Assembly: GCA_018715065.1 (NCBI GenBank)
Contig: DVMJ01000114.1
Coordinates: 1 to 37,272, forward strand
Source of the DNA: Fimiplasma intestinipullorum
Lineage (GTDB): Bacteria > Bacillota_I > Bacilli_A > Erysipelotrichales > Coprobacillaceae
Direction of reading: 5' to 3'
DNA length: 37,272 bases
A model generated the notes under the pieces. It did not search any database and was not told the DNA's origin. It saw nothing but the letters and a program-made list of their open reading frames with translations. This document shows positions 22,990 to 32,536 of this stretch, in pieces. Position 1 is the stretch's first letter. Each line of letters begins with the position of its first letter. The translations under genes and the position numbers were made by a program.

Positions 22990-23703
22990 TTATAGTTTTT
23001 CGTATCCGTAGCTGTTGACAATAGCATCCAGTGGTACGTTGTTCTGGCAGTCTTCGCATTCTTCAGGTAAGGATAATTTGAAATCTGGCAGATCATCATG
23101 ATCAAAGATAGAATAAACACGATGACCATCAATTTCATTCACATTATTACTGAAGATGACAGAGATACCTTCAACGATTCCGCCATAAGAGGTAATGCAG
23201 CGAATGCTCTTTGAAATAGTACGTCCGGACATAGCTGTCGCTAAAATAACCAGCACGTGACGTCCCTTGATCATAGGTGCAATATTCTCACGCACGATCA
23301 TCTGACCTGAACGATCAAATTCAGGTGTGATGACATAGCAGGAATGGTGTTGAGTCGTTGTATTCACGCCGGCATTCGCAAATTCTTCAGCTAAATAAGC
23401 GCCAATGACTTCACAGCCATCCATACAGATGATGGTATCAACAGGTGATACGGAAGCAGATTGAGCCGCCATTTGTTTGGCCATTTCATCAATCAGACGA
23501 TTGTTTCCGGAAATGTCTACTTTGCGCACATAGCGTTTAGACATCGCTTTAGCGACTTCCTTCGCATTGATCTGACGCATTTTTAAAGAGGTCATATCGA
23601 TGTAATAATTGATATGAAAACGGTCAGATGCAAAATGCCCAGGTGTGACATTTAAGTATAATTTTGGATATTCTTTTGAGTAAACTTTCATAGGTTCTTT
23701 CAT
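22990..23703 (-). CDS. Phosphoribosyltransferase-like protein (orotate PRTase annotation)
   Basis: 237 residues with the PRTase type I architecture: a flexible hood region, IICMDGCEVIGAYLAEEFA as the first loop, and HVLVILATAMSGRTISKSI at the PRPP-loop position. The two acidic residues that normally precede the PRPP loop (as in VVDD) are absent (VILATAMSGRT), so PRPP binding may be altered. A C-terminal C-x2-C (CEDCQNN) is unusual. ATG at 23703 follows GGGAGGATTGACAAGC. Monocistronic; no pyrimidine genes are near, so a regulatory or alternative role is possible. Confidence 0.65.
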   Translation of the reverse strand: MKEPMKVYSKEYPKLYLNVTPGHFASDRFHINYYIDMTSLKMRQINAKEVAKAMSKRYVRKVDISGNNRLIDEMAKQMAAQSASVSPVDTIICMDGCEVIGAYLAEEFANAGVNTTTQHHSCYVITPEFDRSGQMIVRENIAPMIKGRHVLVILATAMSGRTISKSIRCITSYGGIVEGISVIFSNNVNEIDGHRVYSIFDHDDLPDFKLSLPEECEDCQNNVPLDAIVNSYGYEKL

Positions 23704-23733
23704 GCTTGTCAATCCTCCCTTTTTACTGTCTAT

Positions 23734-23739
23734 ATTATA
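23734..23739 (-). promoter_or_regulatory. -10 element of phosphoribosyltransferase-like gene
   Basis: Minus-strand TATAAT, 31 nt before the start codon; no good -35. Confidence 0.45.
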
Positions 23740-23812
23740 ACATATTTTTAGGCGATGCATACGGTGACAATGTTACAAAAGCAAAAAATAACCATCTTTT
23801 TTACAATCTTTC

Positions 23813-23841
23813 TTGAAAATCGGGTAAAATGAGATTAGATA
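23813..23841 (+). promoter_or_regulatory. Promoter of amidohydrolase gene
   Basis: TTGAAA, 17-bp spacer, TAGATA; AGGAGAGGAAGG follows at 23843. Confidence 0.5.
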
Positions 23842-23863
23842 TAAGGAGAGGAAGGTGAATTTT

Positions 23864-25459
23864 ATGAAAACGCTTTATTGCAATGGGACGATCCTGACGA
23901 TGAATCCCGATATGCCAGAGGCCGATTATCTGGTCAGTGAAGACGACAGGATCCTGGCAGTCGGAACGGGACAGTATGCGGGAGACTATGATGTCTGTCA
24001 TGATTTGAATGGACATGCCCTGCTGCCGGGGTTCATGGATGGGCATTCGCATCTATTCGCGATGGCTTATTCCCTTTTGACGGTGGACCTGAAGGCGGCA
24101 CATAGTATCGAAGACGTATTGACCAAGCTGCGTCAGGGTCTGCCGGTCGCTAAGGATCAATGGCTTGTAGGGATGGGATATGATGAGTCTACTTTTAATG
24201 GTCGCCGTGATTTGAATCGCTTGGATCTGGACAAGATCAGTACCGATATTCCTATACTCTGCCAGCATGCATCCGGACATGTCGGTGTGGTCAATACGAA
24301 AGGCCTGACTCTTTTAGGCTATTATCCGGATCCGCCCACGATTCCCGGAGGTGTCATTGTTATGGATGAAGGCACCAATCTGCCCACCGGACGGCTGGAA
24401 GAAAAAGCGTTATTGGATGAAAAGGCCCAAGCTAAGATGTCATCGATCAATCCGGAGCGCCTCTTTGCAGCCTTCAAGAAGGCGCAGCAGATCTATGCAT
24501 CTTATGGCTTGACAACGATTCAGGACGCTTATACGAAAAAGGATATGTATGAAGCGTTATGTTACGCAGCCAAGCAAGGGCTCTTTGAACTCGATGTGGT
24601 CAGTTATGTCGATGAGGCCCTGTTTAAAGAACAAATGGATCAGGCACCCCGTCCTGTCTATACGGATCACTATCGGATCGGTGGAGCAAAATTCTTTTTA
24701 GATGGATCGCCGCAAGCGAAGACAGCCTGGCTATCGCAGCCTTATGCCGTGGTACCGGAAGGCAAGCCACAAGACTACTGTGGGTTTCCAGTTGCGACAG
24801 ATCAGGAAATCTATACTTATGCCTACCAATGCATCACGCATCACTGGCCTTTGCATGTTCACTGTAATGGGGATGCTGCCTGTGAGCAGCTCATTGAACA
24901 GTACGGTAAAGCCCTGAAAGACAGTGGCAGTCAGGAAGATCTGCGTCCGGTCATGATTCACGCCCAAACGGTACGGGATGATCAGCTGGATCGCATGGTT
25001 TGGATGCGTATGGGTCTCAGTTTCTTTTTGGATCATATTTATTATTGGGGAGACTATCATTATGAAAGTGTGCTCGGCCCTGAGCGCGCCAATCATATTT
25101 CCCCTGCCCGAGCAGCTAAAGCACGCCATTTACATTTCACGTTACATCAGGATGCACCGGTAGTAATGCCGGATACCATGCTGGCAATTCATAATGCGGT
25201 GAATCGTCAGACCTCAGGCGGACGTATCCTAGGCAAAGATCAGTGTCTGACGGTTGATCAGGCTCTTTATGCCTTGACGATGGATGGGGCTTATCAGTAT
25301 CATGAAGAAAAAAGCAAGGGCAGCCTGGAAAAAGGCAAGCTAGCCGATCTGGTTATCCTCTCGGATGATCCGCATCAAGTCGCGCCTGATCAGCTCAAAG
25401 AGATTCAGGTTCTTGAAACCATTAAAGAAGGAAAAACGATTTATCGTAAGCCCGGATGA
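23864..25459 (+). CDS. Amidohydrolase, YtcJ/Amidohydro_3 type
   Basis: 531 residues, metal-dependent TIM-barrel amidohydrolase. H61-x-H63 (GFMDGHSHLF), GGAKFFLDGSPQAKTAWL with the metal-bridging region, HVHCNGD, a later VMIHAQTV histidine, and TLHQDAPV near the active-site Asp. Members act on N-acyl amino acids, formamides or similar amides. ATG at 23864 is used (8 nt after GGAAGG); the in-frame GTG 23855 abuts the ribosome site. Monocistronic and divergent from the phosphoribosyltransferase-like gene. Physiological substrate unknown. Confidence 0.85.
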   Translation: MKTLYCNGTILTMNPDMPEADYLVSEDDRILAVGTGQYAGDYDVCHDLNGHALLPGFMDGHSHLFAMAYSLLTVDLKAAHSIEDVLTKLRQGLPVAKDQWLVGMGYDESTFNGRRDLNRLDLDKISTDIPILCQHASGHVGVVNTKGLTLLGYYPDPPTIPGGVIVMDEGTNLPTGRLEEKALLDEKAQAKMSSINPERLFAAFKKAQQIYASYGLTTIQDAYTKKDMYEALCYAAKQGLFELDVVSYVDEALFKEQMDQAPRPVYTDHYRIGGAKFFLDGSPQAKTAWLSQPYAVVPEGKPQDYCGFPVATDQEIYTYAYQCITHHWPLHVHCNGDAACEQLIEQYGKALKDSGSQEDLRPVMIHAQTVRDDQLDRMVWMRMGLSFFLDHIYYWGDYHYESVLGPERANHISPARAAKARHLHFTLHQDAPVVMPDTMLAIHNAVNRQTSGGRILGKDQCLTVDQALYALTMDGAYQYHEEKSKGSLEKGKLADLVILSDDPHQVAPDQLKEIQVLETIKEGKTIYRKPG

Positions 25460-25482
25460 TTTCCGGGTTTATGCTTTTTTTT
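25448..25482 (+). terminator. Terminator of amidohydrolase gene
   Basis: AAGCCCGGA / TCCGGGTTT stem spanning the stop codon, then TTTTTTTT. Confidence 0.8.
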
Positions 25483-25529
25483 GGGTGGGAAGTTTGCTAA
25501 AATAGGAGTGAAAAACAGGAGGTACTTTT

Positions 25530-27758
25530 ATGCCAATCATCTATCATGAAACAACTAAAACTTTTCATCTGCAAAATGCGCATCTCTCCTATGTGATGCA
25601 AGTCTTAAAAAACGGACAGTTAGGTCAGTTATATTTTGGTAAGCGCGTCCACGATAGAGTCGATTTCAGCTATTTAGTTGAAACGAGCCCGCGTGCTATG
25701 GCAGTCTGCCCTTTTGAGGATGATATGTCCTTCTCCATGGATCACCTGAAGCAGGAATTTCCGGTTTACGGCAACGGAGATATGCGTCATCCGGCCTTAG
25801 ATGTCCTGCAGCCTAATGGCAGTCGTTATAGTCAATTTGTCTATGTGGGACATCGGATTGAGAAAGGCAAACCATCCATGCATCCTTTGCCCCATGTGTA
25901 TGTGGAAAATGAGGATGAAATGACTACCTTAACGATCGAATTAGAAGATACCGTCATGCAGGCCAGACTCGAATTGGTTTATAGCCTGGATGAACAGCGT
26001 CCGGCCATCATGCGCAGTGCGCGTCTGACTAACGAAGGCGAAAAACCATTACAGATCGATCGCATGATGAGCTTCGCCTTAGACCTACCGGATGCAAATT
26101 ATACGATGCTGGAGCTCACCGGTGCCTGGTCTCGTGAACGTCACCTCAAAGAACGTTCCTTACAGCACGGAATCCAGGCAATTGGCAGTTTACGCGGGCA
26201 TTCCAGTCATAACTTCAATCCTTTTATCGCCCTCAAACGTCCCAAAACCACGGAATACCTGGGGGAAGCCTATGGTTTTTCACTGATTTATAGCGGGAAT
26301 TTCCTGGCTCAGGTCGAGGTGGATACCTACGATACCAGCCGCGTGATGATGGGGATCCATCCTCAGAACTTTAGTTGGGAATTGGCCAGTCAGGAAACTT
26401 TCCAGACACCGGAAGCCGTCTTCGTTTATGCCGATCAGGGCCTGAATGCGCTTTCCCAGACTTTCCACGATCTCTATCGTCATCGCTTAGCCAGAGGTTA
26501 TTGGCGTGATCGTCCACGTCCATTGCTGGTCAATAACTGGGAAGGGACTTACTTTGACTTCAATGAAGCACGCATTCTGGAAATGGCAAAGACAGCCAAG
26601 GAACTTGGTCTTGAATTATTTGTTTTAGATGATGGCTGGTTTGGACATCGCAATGATGATACGACCTCACTGGGGGACTGGTATCCGAACTTACAAAAAC
26701 TGCCTGAAGGCATTACGGGCTTAGCGAAAAAAGTCACGGAACTTGGCTTAGGCTTTGGTCTTTGGTTTGAACCGGAAATGATTTCGATCGATTCCGATCT
26801 ATACCGGGCACATCCGGAATGGATGCTCTCCACCCCGCATCGCCATCCATCCCACGGACGTCATCAGTATATCCTGGACTTCTCGAATCCAGAGGTGGTC
26901 AAGGCGATCGGAGATATGATGGTCAAGATCCTCAGTGAAGCACCGATCAGTTATGTGAAATGGGACATGAACCGTGCCATGAGTGAAGTCTATTCGCTGA
27001 CAACCCCATCCCATGAGCAGGGCAAAGTCATGCATCGGTATATCTTAGGTGTTTATGATCTTTATGATCGTTTAACGACGGCCTTTCCAAAGATCCTGTT
27101 TGAATCCTGCGCCAGTGGCGGGGCACGTTTCGATCCGGGCATGCTGTACTATGCACCACAGGCCTGGACCAGTGATGATACCGACGCTGTTGAACGTTTG
27201 AAGATTCAATACGGTACGAGCCTTGTTTATCCGATCAGTTCCATGGGTTCCCATGTCTCCGCTGTACCGAATCATCAGCTTTCAAGAATAACTTCACTAC
27301 CTTTCAGGGCCAATGTCGCTTACTTTGGTACTTTTGGTTATGAGTTAGATGTCACGAAGTTAAGCGATGAAGAAAAAACCATCATCAAAGAACAGATTCA
27401 ATGGATGAAGGATCATCGTGCTTTGATTCAATTCGGTACTTTCTATCGCCTGTCCTCTCCGTTTGAATCTAACGTGACGTGTTGGATGGTCGTTTCGGAA
27501 GATAAACGCGAAGCGCTGGTGGGCTGGTATCGTGTCTTAAACAAAGTCAATGCTGCTTACGAGCGGATTCGTTTGGCCGGCCTGGATGAAGATATGCTTT
27601 ATCATGTTTCGGGGCTTGAATTGGATCTCTATGGAGATGAGCTCATGCATATCGGCTTGCTGACTTCAGATCATACTTCCGGTGAAAGAAAAGCAACAGA
27701 TCCAACCCAAAACGGTGACTTTGTTTCCCGTATCTATCATTTAAAAGCTTGCGGTTAA
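25530..27758 (+). CDS. GH36 alpha-galactosidase
   Basis: 742-residue cytoplasmic glycoside hydrolase family 36 enzyme that releases galactose from raffinose-family sugars and melibiose. N-terminal beta-supersandwich, then the catalytic barrel: LFVLDDGWFG, GLWFEPEMIS, nucleophile D479 in YVKWDMNR, ESCASGGARFDPG, and acid/base D549 in TSDDTDAVERL. Full family length. ATG follows ACAGGAGGTACTTTT. No sugar transporter or regulator lies next to it, so uptake must be encoded elsewhere. Confidence 0.95.
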   Translation: MPIIYHETTKTFHLQNAHLSYVMQVLKNGQLGQLYFGKRVHDRVDFSYLVETSPRAMAVCPFEDDMSFSMDHLKQEFPVYGNGDMRHPALDVLQPNGSRYSQFVYVGHRIEKGKPSMHPLPHVYVENEDEMTTLTIELEDTVMQARLELVYSLDEQRPAIMRSARLTNEGEKPLQIDRMMSFALDLPDANYTMLELTGAWSRERHLKERSLQHGIQAIGSLRGHSSHNFNPFIALKRPKTTEYLGEAYGFSLIYSGNFLAQVEVDTYDTSRVMMGIHPQNFSWELASQETFQTPEAVFVYADQGLNALSQTFHDLYRHRLARGYWRDRPRPLLVNNWEGTYFDFNEARILEMAKTAKELGLELFVLDDGWFGHRNDDTTSLGDWYPNLQKLPEGITGLAKKVTELGLGFGLWFEPEMISIDSDLYRAHPEWMLSTPHRHPSHGRHQYILDFSNPEVVKAIGDMMVKILSEAPISYVKWDMNRAMSEVYSLTTPSHEQGKVMHRYILGVYDLYDRLTTAFPKILFESCASGGARFDPGMLYYAPQAWTSDDTDAVERLKIQYGTSLVYPISSMGSHVSAVPNHQLSRITSLPFRANVAYFGTFGYELDVTKLSDEEKTIIKEQIQWMKDHRALIQFGTFYRLSSPFESNVTCWMVVSEDKREALVGWYRVLNKVNAAYERIRLAGLDEDMLYHVSGLELDLYGDELMHIGLLTSDHTSGERKATDPTQNGDFVSRIYHLKACG

Positions 27759-27803
27759 TTGAGAGAAGTTGTAACGAAATAAAAGAGTGATACCATCCAT
27801 GAA

Positions 27804-27846
27804 AAAAGGCGGTGCCATCAGTGTGCTACTGTATGCACTGCCTTTT
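27804..27846 (+). terminator. Terminator of alpha-galactosidase gene
   Basis: AAAAGGCGGTGC / GCACTGCCTTTT stem (one G-U), loop of about 19 nt, ends in TTTT. Confidence 0.8.
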
Positions 27847-28571
27847 GTGATATCATGAGATCACGTTCAATACAATCTCATTACAAACCGAAGGATAACG
27901 CAATTCAGTGATCTTTATCACTAGCTCTAAAAATAAAATGAATCCTGATGATGTAGCTGTTTCTTTCCTGAGGCATTGGCAGGGGCGAATTGAAATAAGT
28001 ACCTGAAAAGCAACAATATCGTGGAAGAATATTTTTTTATGACTTTCAAAACAATCATCCTATGCCAGACTGACAGAATCCCAGCTTCGTCAATTGGTGA
28101 AATTTGAATCATTTTCTGTATCTATTTGAGTGGGATCTTCTTCCCGAACATCAAAGATCTTGGTTGACCCATTGAATGGTGCTTGCAAAGGCTAAGAGGA
28201 CAAAATGTTTGGGATGATAAGTCTCGAGAAATACTTTAGGAAATATATAACTCGTAAAATCTTAAACGATTAACAATTGGATGAATACTCTTTGAATTAA
28301 AATAGTATTGATTATATCGATACTATTTTAATTTTGCTGAGATAAGCAAAGATATATGATTCTTTCTATGCCATTTTGTCACAAGAATGCCTTTATTTTT
28401 TCACAGTAGCGTAAGCGCTTTATTCATGCTACAATAAACATATAGATAGCTTTTTAGACAAATTGACAGGTATCATTATTGTTAGATCATGCGTTTTATT
28501 GAATCATCATGTTGTATTGCAAACGATAATACATAAAAGTGAATCATTTAAGAGTAAAGGCGGGTGTCGAT
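27847..28571. other. Long intergenic region before the ABC island
   Basis: No convincing gene. It contains the 14-bp inverted repeat at 28295-28333, a cre-like core GTAAGCGCTTTA at 28411-28422 next to an extended -10 (TGCTACAAT, 28427-28435), and a perfect -35 TTGACA at 28463-28468 with only weak -10 candidates near 28485. These are probably the control region of the ABC genes. Base composition becomes AT-rich here. Confidence 0.45.
28295..28333. repeat. Perfect 14-bp AT-rich inverted repeat
   Basis: AATTAAAATAGTAT (28295-28308) and its exact complement (28320-28333) with an 11-nt loop, then TTTT. Terminator or operator at the left border of the ABC island. Confidence 0.65.
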
Positions 28572-30725
28572 ATGTTGGAACTCAAACATTTAACCGTACG
28601 TTATGGAGAGCATACAGTGCTTGACGATGTGTCCTGTGCTATTGAGACAGGAACGGTGACACTTTTGACGGGCGAAAGCGGCTCAGGAAAAACGACGCTG
28701 CTTAACTATTTAACGCTTCAAAAGATCAACGAAGAAGCGGACTATTATTTGAATGGTAAACGGCTAAATTACAGAAACATCAAAAAGAAAGCTTACATTC
28801 AAAATCAGATCATGACTTATGTCGGGCAGGATTTTGTCTTGTTGAATACGAGTGTTGAAAAGAATCTGAAGGCATTTTATGCCATGAATCCGAAAAATCG
28901 CAAGAAAAAGATTTCAAGAAAACAGATCGAGAAATGGTTAAACGCTGTGAATCTGGATGTTCAGCTGAGAAGAAGCAAAGTTCAAAACCTGTCAGGGGGT
29001 GAAAGACAACGCTTAGCTTTGGCCTGTGCACTGGCCAAGAATACCCCGGTACTCATTTTGGATGAACCGGCTTCCAATCTGGACTCTGAAAACCAATGGA
29101 TCATGGCTGAAGTGGTGAGCCAAATGGCCAAACTGGATAAGACGATCATCATTTCTACCCATCATCCGGATCTATATCAACCTGATGTTATTTTACATGT
29201 TGAAAATCAGAAAGTAACGGCGCAAAAGCGAAGTTCCGTATCCGCAAAGAAGCATCCTTCTCTTCGCTATCAACGCAAACAACCCGCTTATCTTTCCATT
29301 CTGAAATGGATCTATCCTGTGCGTGATGTGGTTCTCACGCTTGTGATTGCGTTAGGAATCAGTCTATCCTGTTATTTGATGATGTTAGGAAATGACAATA
29401 TCGCCAGTCAGATCAGTGCCTATAAAGCCAACACCAGCAAAGAATTACTGATCTCTTATCCACTATTTGAGGATAGTGGACTAGGGAATCTTTCAGTGGG
29501 CACACCTGTTTCTGAGGAAACGATTTCTGATATCCGGCAGATGGATCATGTGGTCAGTGTCTATCCTTATGCAATGTTTGCCGGTTCGACGGCTGTTCTT
29601 GATCAGGAGGCGCGTTTTGCATCACAAGAAGCATTTCGCTGGCTTGAATTAGAGAGCGCCGACGGGTCGATCCAGACTTTTGACCTTTATGAAGGTTTTC
29701 AGGATAGTCAGGAATGGATGGGTGCCCCAGCTGTTCTGGCCTTCGATGAAGCCAACCAAAGTCAGGAATTAGATGACGTGCAGTCGGATATCGAAGAGGG
29801 CATCTATTTGAGCCCAACAATCGCTGAAAAATGGGGAATCCGAGATGTCGACGGCCTGCGAATTCGTATGCAGGTAGGGGTTCCGATTGCGACCAAAGAA
29901 AACATTATTGCTCAAGGTTCATCTGATACAGCGATGATCGAACAGAAATCTCAGGCAGCTTTAGGAGTGTTATATGAGATTAATATGCCGGTGAAGGGAA
30001 TCAAACGGATCGATCTGGCTGAAACCTATGGGGTGGTTTATACACACCACTTTTATCTGGATTACCAAATCATGCAAAGGATCATGGAAACCTGTCGCCA
30101 AAACAGTCAGGAAATGCTGGATATGTATACTCATTATCGTGACCATTTTCCAGAAGAAGATTGGGTGCGTTACGAAGATAATCCGTTGCTTGATGAGCAG
30201 TGGGATCCGCCAGTTAGAATGGTTTATGTGGATGACATTTTAGCGATCGAACCTGTATCTCAACAGATCCAGGCTCTCGATGACAAGCTCAATGTGGTTG
30301 GTTTGAGTCCGGAAGTGAATCAGGCCTATCAGCAATTACTCAATACGCAAAATCGAAATCGACTGTTAAGCATTGGTGTCGGTTTGATCCTGATCCTCAT
30401 TACCGCTTTACTGAAAGCCTTCCTGTTCTTAAGGGATAAGGATAATCGCGAGGTCTTACGTCTCAATGGTATCTCGCTGGATGGAATGATGGATCACCGT
30501 TTACGCATCGAGGGCATCATTGAACTTCTTTTATCAGCTTCTTTGATTACCCTTATCATCGAAAAGTTCAATCAGAACTTTAATATTGGTCTGGAGGGTC
30601 CAACCATGAATTTCAACAGCTGGTCATGGGAAGGCGCAGGGTTATTGATGGCAGAACTGCTCTTAATCTATGGCTGCAGTCGCCTGGCTTGTCGCTGGGT
30701 CTTGAAAAGGCGGTCGAGAAAATGA
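28572..30725 (+). CDS. ABC transporter, fused ATPase and FtsX-like permease (1)
   Basis: 717 residues. N-terminal ATPase: Walker A GESGSGKT at 34-41, signature LSGGE at 140-144, Walker B LILDEP at 161-166, switch His in STHHP. One membrane helix follows at about 258-278, then a ~320-residue extracytoplasmic domain of MacB/FtsX type, then three helices at the C-terminus. This is the topology of exporters or mechanotransmission complexes that handle peptides, bacteriocins or lipoproteins rather than importers. ATG at 28572 follows AAAGGCGGG; an in-frame GTG at 28539 has no ribosome site. Ends with a 4-bp overlap (ATGA) with the next ABC gene. Confidence 0.85.
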   Translation: MLELKHLTVRYGEHTVLDDVSCAIETGTVTLLTGESGSGKTTLLNYLTLQKINEEADYYLNGKRLNYRNIKKKAYIQNQIMTYVGQDFVLLNTSVEKNLKAFYAMNPKNRKKKISRKQIEKWLNAVNLDVQLRRSKVQNLSGGERQRLALACALAKNTPVLILDEPASNLDSENQWIMAEVVSQMAKLDKTIIISTHHPDLYQPDVILHVENQKVTAQKRSSVSAKKHPSLRYQRKQPAYLSILKWIYPVRDVVLTLVIALGISLSCYLMMLGNDNIASQISAYKANTSKELLISYPLFEDSGLGNLSVGTPVSEETISDIRQMDHVVSVYPYAMFAGSTAVLDQEARFASQEAFRWLELESADGSIQTFDLYEGFQDSQEWMGAPAVLAFDEANQSQELDDVQSDIEEGIYLSPTIAEKWGIRDVDGLRIRMQVGVPIATKENIIAQGSSDTAMIEQKSQAALGVLYEINMPVKGIKRIDLAETYGVVYTHHFYLDYQIMQRIMETCRQNSQEMLDMYTHYRDHFPEEDWVRYEDNPLLDEQWDPPVRMVYVDDILAIEPVSQQIQALDDKLNVVGLSPEVNQAYQQLLNTQNRNRLLSIGVGLILILITALLKAFLFLRDKDNREVLRLNGISLDGMMDHRLRIEGIIELLLSASLITLIIEKFNQNFNIGLEGPTMNFNSWSWEGAGLLMAELLLIYGCSRLACRWVLKRRSRK

Positions 30726-32401
30726 TTCAGATCAAACATCTATGCATCCGTTATCAAAACAAGGTGATCATTCCGGATTTCAATTTTACCGCTAAAGCCG
30801 GTGAGGTCACTTTGATCAGTGGCAGGAGCGGCTGCGGAAAAAGTTCTGTGTTAAGTTATATCGGCTGTCTGGAGACACATCCCTGCCAGAGCTATCAATA
30901 TGCACATCAGGAAATTTCTCATTGGAATCGTGAGCAAAAAGTGGCCTTACGCAGAGAACACTTCGCCTATGTTTTCCAGGAAAGAAACCTGCTGAGTCAT
31001 CTGACTGTCAAAGAGACCCTTGCTTTATATGCTGAGGTTCCTCATGAAAAGATCCAGGCTTATATGCAGGAAGTCAAACTGACGCATCGTCTGGATGTGT
31101 TGGTGGAAAACCTGTCCGGTGGAGAAAAACAGCGCTTCGCGCTTGTACTGGCATTGCTCAAAGATCCACGTGTCCTGCTGGCTGATGAACCGACCAACAG
31201 TGTGGACAGGCAGACCGAAGCCATCATCTTTACCCTCCTAGGAAAGTTTGCGCATGAAGAAAAACGTTGTGTGATCATTGTATCGCATGCGAAAGTGGCA
31301 ATCCAAATTGCCGATGTCCTTTATCAGATCCAGGATGGTCGCTATCGGTGTTGGAGAAAACCAAATGAGGGTTACACCCAAGAACAATTGTCTCCATCGC
31401 CATCGCACGGCGCTGAATTTTTCCGGCGCTATCGCAAAAAGGCATCTTTTATCCATCAAAAGAAGATGCTGGTCTTCTCATTGCTGGCTGCTTTGCTTTT
31501 CATGGCTGGGTTTGGCCTATGGGCCAAAACAGTCCAGCAGTTGACAAGCTTAGGCGAATTAAGAACTATTTTGATTAATTCACAAGATCTTTTTACCGAT
31601 AGTCAAATCGACAATTACCAAAACCAGCCGGGCATTATCTTTGTGGACTATTTCTATGAAATCCCACAAGACGATTATCTTATTCAGTCCTATGATGTCC
31701 ATCAAAATAAAGCAAATCCCCTGTCCAAAGAAGAGATTCTGATCGAACAGGCCTTCGCCGATCAACAAGGGCTTGTTTCGGGTGATTCATTTTTCCTCGA
31801 AGCATTTAATCAGGAAATGACGATCAAAGGAATTGTTGAAGAACCCTTATATGATTCATCTGTCAGTTCAGATGGCATGAGTGTCTATGTCAGTCAAGCC
31901 TGGTTTGAAGATATTCCTTCAACCATGTTAGTGGTTTATGCCGATACGATGGAACATTATCTCGACTTTATAGCGAACGTTCATAGCGAAGTCGGAATCG
32001 GACATCGGATGATCAACGAATCGCAATATGCGCTAGAACAGGAAAGCAGCGGCATCTTTGCCAACCTACAGGCAGACATATTACAAAACATTGTTTTGAT
32101 CCTCTTTGGCTTAGGTATCGTTATTGAACTGGTTGCTTATTATACCCATCTCCATGACTTCGGACTGCTGGTTTCCAAAGGAATAAGTTGGCAGGAACTG
32201 GATAGCATGCTTGTGTTAAGAGCAGGTCGTATTGCGTTAGGCGAGATGGCTATCGCGCTACTCGTATCCATCCTGGCGGGATTATTCATGCAATATATCG
32301 TCTTTCTTATATCCGCCATCCTGGCCAAACATCTATGTGTGGTCTTATTTGAACATTTCTTCACAACCCGGATATCCCCTTATCGTCTGCTTAAGTGGTA
32401 A
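30722..32401 (+). CDS. ABC transporter, fused ATPase and FtsX-like permease (2)
   Basis: 559 residues, same architecture as its upstream partner: Walker A GRSGCGKS at 34-41, LSGGEKQR near 133-140, LLADEPTNSVD as Walker B and D-loop, then a helix near 245-265, a shorter ~180-residue external domain, and C-terminal helices near 455-475 and 500-530. The pair probably forms a heterodimer in which each subunit brings one ATPase and one FtsX-like half. Similar ABC proteins accompany lactococcin-972-type and other bacteriocin or lantibiotic-resistance loci. Start overlaps the previous stop, implying coupled synthesis. Confidence 0.85.
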   Translation: MIQIKHLCIRYQNKVIIPDFNFTAKAGEVTLISGRSGCGKSSVLSYIGCLETHPCQSYQYAHQEISHWNREQKVALRREHFAYVFQERNLLSHLTVKETLALYAEVPHEKIQAYMQEVKLTHRLDVLVENLSGGEKQRFALVLALLKDPRVLLADEPTNSVDRQTEAIIFTLLGKFAHEEKRCVIIVSHAKVAIQIADVLYQIQDGRYRCWRKPNEGYTQEQLSPSPSHGAEFFRRYRKKASFIHQKKMLVFSLLAALLFMAGFGLWAKTVQQLTSLGELRTILINSQDLFTDSQIDNYQNQPGIIFVDYFYEIPQDDYLIQSYDVHQNKANPLSKEEILIEQAFADQQGLVSGDSFFLEAFNQEMTIKGIVEEPLYDSSVSSDGMSVYVSQAWFEDIPSTMLVVYADTMEHYLDFIANVHSEVGIGHRMINESQYALEQESSGIFANLQADILQNIVLILFGLGIVIELVAYYTHLHDFGLLVSKGISWQELDSMLVLRAGRIALGEMAIALLVSILAGLFMQYIVFLISAILAKHLCVVLFEHFFTTRISPYRLLKW

Positions 32402-32449
32402 ATCTGGTAGTCAAAAAACGTGAGCATAGGAAGGAGGGTGGACGCAAGG

Positions 32450-32536
32450 ATGAAAAAAATCAATTTGATTCTTCTTTCCCTGGTTCTATCATTGATTTAT
32501 GGTTGCTCATCATTCCTTTCTAATAATCCTTACTGA
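32450..32536 (+). CDS. 28-residue lipoprotein / lipopeptide precursor
   Basis: ATG after AAGGAGGGTGGACGCAAGG, 48 nt past the ABC gene. The sequence is a textbook lipoprotein signal (MKKINLILLSLVLSLIYG) followed by Cys19 of a lipobox (LIYGC) and only nine further residues (SSFLSNNPY). The mature product would be a lipidated decapeptide. Hydrophobic octapeptides from lipoprotein signal peptides act as pheromones in enterococci, so the signal peptide may be the functional part. Alternatively it is the stump of a truncated lipoprotein; no continuing frame is visible after the stop. Confidence 0.6.
   Translation: MKKINLILLSLVLSLIYGCSSFLSNNPY

Noticed and set aside
27927..28112. 61-residue minus-strand ORF in the long intergenic region
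   Set aside because: No ribosome site or recognisable feature; could be a relic but nothing supports it.
28410..28423. Firm CcpA cre-site call at GTAAGCGCTTTA
   Set aside because: The core matches but the outer TG and CA of the consensus are missing, so it is only mentioned as cre-like.
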